A DNA stretch of 64,000 bases from Kumtagia sp964244725 (lineage in GTDB: Bacteria; Pseudomonadota; Alphaproteobacteria; Rhizobiales; Rhizobiaceae), in contig CAXTJQ010000001.1 of the NCBI GenBank assembly GCA_964244725.1, positions 372,001-436,000 of the forward strand, written 5' to 3'. Position 1 is the first letter of the stretch. Every line of letters starts with the position of its first letter. The position numbers and the translations under genes are program-made. Of the stretch, positions 17,147 to 23,261 are shown piece after piece. The notes under the pieces are model-generated. The model was not told the DNA's origin. It did no database searches and worked only from the letters and a program-made list of their open reading frames with translations.

Positions 17147-17584
17147 ATGAGAGACATCACCATGTCGTGGCAATTCTGGGCCGTCCTCTCGGCGGCCTTT
17201 GCGGCGCTGACCGCGATCTTCGCCAAGATCGGCATCGAGAACGTCAATTCGGATTTCGCGACCTTCGTCCGCACCGTGGTCATCCTCTGCGCGCTGGGCG
17301 CGATCCTGGTCGCAACCGGCAACTGGCAGGCGCCGGGCTCGGTCTCGGGCAGGAGCTGGCTGTTCCTCGTCCTCTCGGGGCTCGCGACGGGCGCGTCGTG
17401 GGCCTGCTATTTCCGCGCATTGAAGATCGGCGACGCTGCCCGCGTCGCGCCGATCGACAAGCTCAGCGTCGTGATGGTGGCGATCTTCGCCGTCGTCTTT
17501 CTGGGCGAACGGCTTTCGCTGCCCAACTGGCTCGGGGTCGCCTTCATCGGCGCGGGCGCGGTCCTCGTCGCCTATCGTGGCTGA
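17147..17584 (+). CDS. Small EamA-domain membrane protein
   Basis: A 145-residue inner-membrane protein with a single EamA unit: about five hydrophobic segments including FWAVLSAAFAALTAIFAKIG, a central stretch with WACYFRALKIGDAARVAPIDKL and the closing FIGAGAVLVAYRG. Full-size drug/metabolite transporters contain two such units, so this half-size form probably acts as a dimer. The ATG lies 4 bases after the stop of the HAD gene. Its end overlaps the next gene by 8 bases. Substrate unknown. Confidence 0.85.
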   Translation: MRDITMSWQFWAVLSAAFAALTAIFAKIGIENVNSDFATFVRTVVILCALGAILVATGNWQAPGSVSGRSWLFLVLSGLATGASWACYFRALKIGDAARVAPIDKLSVVMVAIFAVVFLGERLSLPNWLGVAFIGAGAVLVAYRG

Positions 17585-18254
17585 GATCGGCGCGACGAAG
17601 TTCATCCGCGAAAATCTTCGTCTGCTGCCCGTGCGGTCGATCCCGGAAATCCACCTTTATTCGCCTCACGCCGGCAGCGGCCTGGGAAGGCTTGCAGATC
17701 GGAATCGGTGCGATGCGCCGCCGCCGTACTGGGCCTATCGGTGGGCGGGCGGCCTGGCGCTCGCCCGCCACATCCTCGACCACCCGGCGTCGGTCGCCGG
17801 CCGCCGCGTGCTGGATCTGGGGACCGGGTCGGGGCTGGTCGCGATCGCTTCGGCCCTGGCCGGCGCAAGCGCGGTTCTCGCCGCCGACATCGACCCCGAC
17901 GCGATCTGCGCCGCCGGCCTCAATGCGCAAGCCAACGGCGTCGCGCTCGCCGCGATCGGCGGGGACCTGCTCGGCGGGCCGCCGCCCTCGGTCGATATCG
18001 TCACGGTCGGCGACCTCTTTTACGACGGCCCGACGGCGACCCGAACGGCGGCGTTCCTCGACCGCTGTCTGGCGGCGGGCATCGACGTGCTGGTCGGCGA
18101 TCCATACCGCATTCATCTGCCGCTCGCCCGGCTGCGTCCGATCGCGCACTATGCCGTGCCGGATTTCGGTCAGGCCGAAGCGCGGGCCGCGACGCGCGGC
18201 GGCGTCTTCGCGTACGGGCCGGTCGACGGTCAAGCGCCGAAAGCCGCGCGATGA
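17577..18254 (+). CDS. Class I SAM methyltransferase, ETFB-lysine-methyltransferase-like
   Basis: A 225-residue SAM-dependent methyltransferase. Motif I is VLDLGTGSGLVAIA; DIDPDAICAAGLNAQANG holds the acidic ribose-binding residue, and GDLFYDGP stands where the METTL20/ETF-beta methyltransferase family has GDxFYD. PPPYWAYRWAGGLALAR is also characteristic of that family. A homologue from Agrobacterium methylates electron-transfer flavoprotein beta, so this is the best functional guess. The GTG start lies inside the EamA gene, and the gene is probably in the pgi operon. Confidence 0.82.
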   Translation: MAEIGATKFIRENLRLLPVRSIPEIHLYSPHAGSGLGRLADRNRCDAPPPYWAYRWAGGLALARHILDHPASVAGRRVLDLGTGSGLVAIASALAGASAVLAADIDPDAICAAGLNAQANGVALAAIGGDLLGGPPPSVDIVTVGDLFYDGPTATRTAAFLDRCLAAGIDVLVGDPYRIHLPLARLRPIAHYAVPDFGQAEARAATRGGVFAYGPVDGQAPKAAR

Positions 18255-18258
18255 TTGG

Positions 18259-19131
18259 CTATTGCGGCGGAAAGAACGATGTCCCGACCTGTCTCACGCG
18301 CCGGCTCGGCATGGGCCGGGTCGGAGCGTCCTCGGCATAAGCCGTCAGCCCGGACGTCGTCTCGCCGCTCGGCGCGAAGTCCGGACGCGGCGTCGGCGCG
18401 GGGATGTTGGCGTTGCTCAGGTCCTTGGGCGTGACCGTGCGGGCGCGCGCCTCGTTGACGCGGCGATAATAGCGCTGAAGATCGCAGGCCTTGAATTCCG
18501 CGTTTTCGCGATAGGCGAAGGCCGTCGGCAGGTCGAGGTATTTCTTCCGGGTATCGACCGACGCCATCTCCTCGGTCTCCAGCCCGAAATCGCCCAGCGA
18601 ATAGACGTCGATCGAAGCGTCCTCGCAAATGAAGCGGCACATATCGAGCGTCGTCTTCAAATCCTGCCTGGCGGCGAATTGCGAATGCGGCGCCGGAAAA
18701 AAATAGCCGTCGCTTGGCCGGACGCAGAACAGCCGCGCGCTGCTTGCGAAGATGCCAGCCCGGCTTTCGGTCTGGTCTTCCGAACGGCGCGACGCGCGCC
18801 GGGAAGAGCCGCATCCGAGATCGTCGAGCCGCGCCGGGATCACGCCGGCGTTGCCGGTCGCGCGCGCCGCCGATTGCAGTTGCCGCTGCGCGTCCGCCCG
18901 CCTCGAGGCGAGGTCGCGGCAGGCGCTGAACAATCCGCTGCCCCAGACGCTGCAGTTGCGCTGGCGCTGCAGGGCGCCGATCGCGTTCAATTGCCGGGTC
19001 AGCGCCGCGCTTCGCGCGCCTTGTCCCGACCCGCCTAGCTGCGCGCGAAGCGCCGAACAGACATCCGCTTGCGCCGCCGTCAGCCCCACGGCGAAGAAAA
19101 CGAGCAGCAGGCAAAAACGGGCGAGCAGCAT
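18259..19131 (-). CDS. DUF2865-containing exported protein
   Basis: A predicted periplasmic protein of 290 residues. A signal peptide (MLLARFCLLLVFFAVGLTA) starts at the chosen ATG; another ATG at 19197 would add 22 polar residues, and neither has a strong ribosome-binding site. The DUF2865 core is visible as ARLFCVRPSDGYFFPAPH, DMCRFICEDASIDVYSLG and YLDLPTAFAYRENAEFKACD, with cysteines likely to be disulfide-bonded. The family is largely confined to Hyphomicrobiales and has no established function. The gene converges on the methyltransferase and is transcribed away from modA. Confidence 0.85.
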   Translation of the reverse strand: MLLARFCLLLVFFAVGLTAAQADVCSALRAQLGGSGQGARSAALTRQLNAIGALQRQRNCSVWGSGLFSACRDLASRRADAQRQLQSAARATGNAGVIPARLDDLGCGSSRRASRRSEDQTESRAGIFASSARLFCVRPSDGYFFPAPHSQFAARQDLKTTLDMCRFICEDASIDVYSLGDFGLETEEMASVDTRKKYLDLPTAFAYRENAEFKACDLQRYYRRVNEARARTVTPKDLSNANIPAPTPRPDFAPSGETTSGLTAYAEDAPTRPMPSRRVRQVGTSFFPPQ

Positions 19132-19336
19132 GCGCGCATCGGAGAACGGACCGGCCGATGCTGACCGCGCCGGGACAGACGACTGACGTTCCACCATGGC
19201 TCCGGCGCCCCCACCAACTGGCCGCACCTATTCAAAATCCGGAGCCGAAAGTCAATTTGCCGAGCGGGCGATCTTCATTTGTTGTTAACGCTCCGGTCGG
19301 CTTTCGCGCGTGCGACCGCCCCTTGGCGCAACGTCG

Positions 19337-19354
19337 AGCCCGCCGGGCTTTTTT
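19337..19354 (+). terminator. Hairpin plus T-run upstream of modA
   Basis: AGCCC-GCC-GGGCT followed by six T has the form of a short intrinsic terminator on the plus strand. It sits 16 bases before the Mo-box-like dyad and may insulate modABC from upstream plus-strand transcription. Confidence 0.45.
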
Positions 19355-19370
19355 CCGGGACAGGCTATCC

Positions 19371-19398
19371 GTGTTATATATGGTCGGATATATCGATA
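19371..19398. promoter_or_regulatory. Mo-box-like dyad upstream of modA (ModE-type operator)
   Basis: ATATAT-GGTCGG-ATATAT (19376-19393) is flanked by GTGTT on the left and CGATAT on the right. It resembles the ModE/MopA operator pattern CGNTATATA-N6-TATATANCG that controls molybdate transport genes. It is an AT-rich island in GC-rich DNA, 65 bases before modA. No modE gene is in the window. Confidence 0.55.
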
Positions 19399-19458
19399 TG
19401 GGATCGGCGCCGTCCTGCGGTGGCCGGACCGGATCGTGCGCACGTCAGGGAGTTGGCG

Positions 19459-20250
19459 ATGAAGACGGAAAACAGGCTCGGGATGAGAATTGTCGGCGCG
19501 GCCGTCGGTTTGGCGGGGCTGCTCCTCGCCTCGCCGCCGGCTTCCGCCGCCGATGCGGTGACGGTCTTTGCGGCGGCGAGCCTGAAGAACGCGCTCGACA
19601 ACGTCAATGCGGCCTGCGAGGCCGAGGTCGGCGAAAAGGCGACGGTGTCCTATGCGGCAAGCTCGGCGCTCGCCAAGCAGATCGAGGAAGGCGCGCCTGC
19701 CGACGTATTCATCTCCGCCGACCTCGACTGGATGAAGTATCTGTCGGACAAGAATCTGACACGGAAGGATACCGAGGTGCGGTTGCTCGGCAACAGCATC
19801 GTGCTGATCGCGCCGGCCGATTCGGCCGCCGGGACGGAGATTGCGCCGAACTTCGACCTCGCCGGCCTGCTCGGCGACGGCAGGCTTGCGATGGCCAACG
19901 TCGATTCGGTGCCGGCCGGCAAGTACGGCAAGGCCGCGCTGGAAAAGCTCGGCGTCTGGGGATCTGTCGAGGGCAAGGTGGCGCAGGCCGAGAATGTCCG
20001 CGCCGCGCTCGCCCTGGTTTCGACCGGCGAGGCGCCGCTCGGCATCGTCTACAAGACCGACGCGGCGGCCGACACGAAGGTCAGGATCGTCGGGACCTTT
20101 CCCGAGGATTCGCACAAGCCCATCATCTACCCGGTCGCCCAGACGACTGACTCGAAGGACGACGACACGCCGGCCTTCCTGAAATGCCTGCGGTCGGCCA
20201 GGGCGAAAGCGCTTTTCGAAGCCGAGGGCTTTACGGTACTGACGCGATAG
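19459..20250 (+). CDS. modA: Molybdate ABC transporter, periplasmic binding protein
   Basis: Binds molybdate or tungstate in the periplasm and delivers it to ModB. The 263-residue product starts with a signal peptide (MRIVGAAVGLAGLLLASPP), cleaved near ASA-ADAV. The family hallmarks follow: VTVFAAASLKNALDNVN, ISADLDWMKYL and a C-terminal LGIVYKTDAAAD. The ATG is preceded by AGGGAG. A Mo-box-like dyad lies upstream, and modB follows after 30 bases. The importer supplies the cofactor metal for the Mo formate dehydrogenase encoded at 2-8 kb. Confidence 0.95.
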   Translation: MKTENRLGMRIVGAAVGLAGLLLASPPASAADAVTVFAAASLKNALDNVNAACEAEVGEKATVSYAASSALAKQIEEGAPADVFISADLDWMKYLSDKNLTRKDTEVRLLGNSIVLIAPADSAAGTEIAPNFDLAGLLGDGRLAMANVDSVPAGKYGKAALEKLGVWGSVEGKVAQAENVRAALALVSTGEAPLGIVYKTDAAADTKVRIVGTFPEDSHKPIIYPVAQTTDSKDDDTPAFLKCLRSARAKALFEAEGFTVLTR

Positions 20251-20280
20251 GATTTCGCAACAGAACGGCGTGACCAGACG

Positions 20281-20982
20281 ATGGAGTGGCTGCGCCTTGG
20301 TCCCGACGAGTGGAATGCGGTGCGGCTTTCGATCAAGGTCTCGGTCTGGGCCACGATCGTCAGCCTGCCTTTCGGCATCCTCGTCGCCCATGTCCTGGCG
20401 CGGCGAAACTTTCCGGGAAAATCGATCCTCAACGGCGTCGTCCATCTGCCGCTGATTCTGCCGCCTGTCGTCACCGGCTACCTTCTTCTGCTGAGCTTCG
20501 GACGGCGCGGACCGATCGGCTCATTCCTCGAACAGACATTCGGCATCATATTCTCGTTCCGCTGGACGGGCGCGGCGCTCGCCTGCGGCGTCATGGGCTT
20601 TCCGCTGATGGTGCGCGCCATCCGGCTTTCCATCGAGGCGGTCGACCGCAAGCTCGAGGCGGCGGCTTCGACGCTCGGCGCCGATCCCGCCTGGGTCTTC
20701 GCGACCGTCACGCTGCCGCTTATCCTCCCCGGCGTCATAGCGGGCATGATCCTGTGTTTCGCCAAGGCGATGGGCGAGTTCGGCGCGACCATCACCTTCG
20801 TCTCCAACATCCCGGGCGAGACCCAGACCCTGCCGTCGGCAATCTACACCTTCACCCAGGTGCCGGGCGGCGATGTCGGCGCGCTGCGGCTGACGCTGGT
20901 GTCGATCGCCATAGCCATGGTCGCGCTCGTCGCCTCCGAGGTGCTGGCCCGCCGCGTCAGCCGGCGCATGGACATCGAATGA
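20281..20982 (+). CDS. modB: Molybdate ABC transporter permease
   Basis: Inner-membrane permease of 233 residues with about five to six hydrophobic segments. The ABC-permease loop is seen as AASTLGADPAWVFATVTLPL, followed by PGVIAGMILCFAKAMGEFGA, which is characteristic of ModB/CysT permeases. It overlaps modC by four bases (ATGA), so the transporter subunits are translationally coupled. Confidence 0.95.
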   Translation: MEWLRLGPDEWNAVRLSIKVSVWATIVSLPFGILVAHVLARRNFPGKSILNGVVHLPLILPPVVTGYLLLLSFGRRGPIGSFLEQTFGIIFSFRWTGAALACGVMGFPLMVRAIRLSIEAVDRKLEAAASTLGADPAWVFATVTLPLILPGVIAGMILCFAKAMGEFGATITFVSNIPGETQTLPSAIYTFTQVPGGDVGALRLTLVSIAIAMVALVASEVLARRVSRRMDIE

Positions 20983-22100
20983 CGCTGCTTGTCGATGTCC
21001 GTCACCGCCTCGGCGATTTCGCCCTCGATGCCGCCTTCGACAGCAGCGGCCGGCTGACGGCGCTGTTCGGCGCCTCCGGGTCTGGAAAATCGTCCTTGGT
21101 CAACCTCATCGCGGGTCTCGCCCGGCCCGCGCGCGGCCGCATCGTCGTGGGCGGCGCGGTGCTCGTCGACACCGACAGGCGCGTCTTCCTGCCGAGCCAT
21201 CGCCGCCGGATCGGCTACGTCTTCCAGGACGCCCGCCTGTTCCCGCACATGACGGTCGCGCAGAACCTGCGCTACGGCCGCTGGTTCACGCCGGCCGGCG
21301 ACCGCTACGCCGACTTCGACCGGGTGGTCGACCTCTTGGGCATCGGCGATCTGCTCGACCGCCGCCCGACCCTCCTGTCCGGCGGCGAGAAGCAGCGGGT
21401 CGCGATCGGCCGCGCGCTGATCGCCAGCCCCAGGCTCATCCTCATGGACGAACCGCTCGCGTCGCTCGATATGGCGCGCAAGGCCGAGATCATGCCCTAT
21501 ATCGAGCGTCTGCGCGACGAGGCCGGCATCCCGATCGTCTATGTCAGCCATTCGGTGGCGGAAGTCGGGCGGCTGGCCACCGACATCGTCGTTCTTTCGG
21601 CGGGCAGGGTCATGGCGTCGGGGCCGGCGGCGCAAATCCTGTCGCGCCTTGATCTGCTGCCGGACGACGAACGCGACGAGGCCGGCGTGCTCATCGAGCT
21701 CGAAATCGTTGCCCATGAGGCGGAATTCGGGCTGACCGTGCTGCGCTCGGCTGGCGGCGAGTGGCGGGCGCCGGCCATCGACATGCCGCGGGGCGCACGG
21801 GTCCGCGCACGCCTGCGCGCCCGCGACATCATGCTCGCGACCGAAAGGCCGGACGGGATAAGCGCGCTCAATGTCCTGTCGGGAAAGGTTCTGGAAATCG
21901 CGAGCGGCGCGGGCGCGGACGCGCTGGTCACAGTCGATTGCGGCGGCGATCGGCTCATCGCGCGGGTGACCCGTCGATCCGTCCATCTGCTCGGCCTCGC
22001 CGTGGGCGGGAATGTGTTCGCGATCGTCAAGGCCGTCGCCTTCGACCGGGCGAACGCCGCGCGGCCAATTCCCGCGGTGCAGGCGGCCGACGCGGGATAG
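20979..22100 (+). CDS. modC: Molybdate ABC transporter ATPase
   Basis: A 373-residue ATP-binding subunit. Walker A is GASGSGKSSL, the signature is LSGGEKQRVAIGRAL, Walker B is LILMDEPLASLD and the switch histidine is in YVSHSVAEV. Residues from about 290 form a Mop/TOBE domain (ARDIMLATERPDGISALNVL, then GKVLEIASG), which binds molybdate and can inhibit transport. It completes modABC; the start overlaps modB. Confidence 0.95.
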   Translation: MTLLVDVRHRLGDFALDAAFDSSGRLTALFGASGSGKSSLVNLIAGLARPARGRIVVGGAVLVDTDRRVFLPSHRRRIGYVFQDARLFPHMTVAQNLRYGRWFTPAGDRYADFDRVVDLLGIGDLLDRRPTLLSGGEKQRVAIGRALIASPRLILMDEPLASLDMARKAEIMPYIERLRDEAGIPIVYVSHSVAEVGRLATDIVVLSAGRVMASGPAAQILSRLDLLPDDERDEAGVLIELEIVAHEAEFGLTVLRSAGGEWRAPAIDMPRGARVRARLRARDIMLATERPDGISALNVLSGKVLEIASGAGADALVTVDCGGDRLIARVTRRSVHLLGLAVGGNVFAIVKAVAFDRANAARPIPAVQAADAG

Positions 22101-22165
22101 GCTTTCCCCTCGCGCCCGGAACGAAGCGCGCGCCATGCCGTTTGCGGGCCAGAGGAGACTCCGTC

Positions 22166-22300
22166 ATGACCCCAGGACGCCCAGGCCCGCTGCCCGAACC
22201 CTTTCCGGACCCCGAGCCCGATCCGCGGCCCGCGCCGGGACCGGGACCCAACCCGATGCCGATGCCGGCCGATATCGAGGCGTGGCGCCATCTTTGCTGA
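22166..22300 (+). CDS. Proline-rich micro-ORF between modC and xthA
   Basis: A 44-codon ORF with a strong leader (AGAGGAGAC, then 6 bases, then ATG). Its product is dominated by proline, with alternating acidic and basic residues (PEPFPDPEPDPRPAPGPGP, then NPMPMP), and ends in WRHLC. The stop overlaps the alternative start codons of the exonuclease III gene. The leader is identical in its first 9 bases and in spacing to that of another proline-rich micro-ORF at 28028. No family recognised; it may be a real small protein or a leader peptide for xthA. Confidence 0.5.
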   Translation: MTPGRPGPLPEPFPDPEPDPRPAPGPGPNPMPMPADIEAWRHLC

Positions 22301-23064
22301 TCGCCACCTTCAACATCAACAATGTCAACAAGCGCCTTCGAAACCTTCTGGCCTGGCTCGAAAAGCGACAGCCCGACATCGTCTGCCTGCAGGAACTGAA
22401 GGCCGCGCAAGTCGACTTTCCCGAACGGGCGTTCGCGGATGCCGGCTATGGTTCCGTCTGGCTGGGGCAAAAAACCTGGAACGGCGTGGCCATACTGGCG
22501 CGGGGGCGCGAACCGGTCCTGACGCGCGTCGGCCTGGCCGGCGTTGGGGCCGACGAGCAGAGCCGCTACATCGAGGCCGCCGTCGGCGGCGTCATCGTCG
22601 CCTCGATCTATGCGCCCAACGGCAATCCGCAACCCGGCCCGAAATTCGACCACAAGCTCGCCTGGCTGGAACGTCTGCGCAAACATGCGACGACGCTTCG
22701 AAAGACCGGCGCGCCGGTGGTGCTCGCCGGCGATTACAACGTCGCGCCGACCGATCTCGACATCTACCCGACGAAATCATGGGATGACGACGCGCTGATC
22801 CAGCCGGAGAGCCGGGCCGCCTTTCGCCGGCTGGTAGGCCGCAGCTGGACCGACGCGCTGCGCTCGCGTCATCCCGATGAGCGCATCTATACGTACTGGA
22901 GCTACAAACGGGAGCGCTGGTCGCGCAATTCAGGCTTGCGGCTCGACCATCTGCTGCTCAGCCCGAACCTCGCGCCGCGCCTGCGCGATGCTGGCGTCGA
23001 TCGAGACGTGCGAGGTGTGGACGGCGCCAGCGACCATGCGCCGGCGTGGATCACGATTGCATAG
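22282..23064 (+). CDS. xthA: Exodeoxyribonuclease III (AP endonuclease)
   Basis: DNA repair nuclease of the Xth family that cleaves at abasic sites. Active-site segments are present: LIATFNINNVNKRL at the start, VCLQELKAAQVDFP (metal-binding Glu), IYAPNGNPQPGPKFDHK, VVLAGDYNVAPTDLDIY (Asp and Asn) and GASDHAPAWITIA (terminal Asp-His). No ATG is available in frame near the N-terminus. GTG at 22282 and TTG at 22294 are the candidates, both inside the proline-rich micro-ORF. With GTG the product has 260 residues, normal for the family. Confidence 0.93.
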   Translation: MAPSLLIATFNINNVNKRLRNLLAWLEKRQPDIVCLQELKAAQVDFPERAFADAGYGSVWLGQKTWNGVAILARGREPVLTRVGLAGVGADEQSRYIEAAVGGVIVASIYAPNGNPQPGPKFDHKLAWLERLRKHATTLRKTGAPVVLAGDYNVAPTDLDIYPTKSWDDDALIQPESRAAFRRLVGRSWTDALRSRHPDERIYTYWSYKRERWSRNSGLRLDHLLLSPNLAPRLRDAGVDRDVRGVDGASDHAPAWITIA

Positions 23065-23088
23065 GCTCGCCAAACGATTGGTCGAGCC
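23064..23088 (+). terminator. Hairpin at the end of xthA
   Basis: GGCTCGCCAA-ACGA-TTGG-T-CGAGCC forms a 10-bp stem with one bulged T and a four-base loop, beginning at the last base of the xthA stop codon. There is no T-run, so it may protect the 3' end or terminate weakly. Confidence 0.4.
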
Positions 23089-23261
23089 GGCGGGCGAAGG
23101 TCTTTACGAAGGACACCGACGCAAGACCCTTGACGTTGCGTTAGATTCCGGCGCCTAGTGCTGCCGGGAATAGCATTTGAAACGTCACGTCGAAGCTGCC
23201 TGATGCCGCGCCAAGCGGCAGACGAGGGTTACGCCTCCAGGCAAGCGCTGAGGAGACACGC

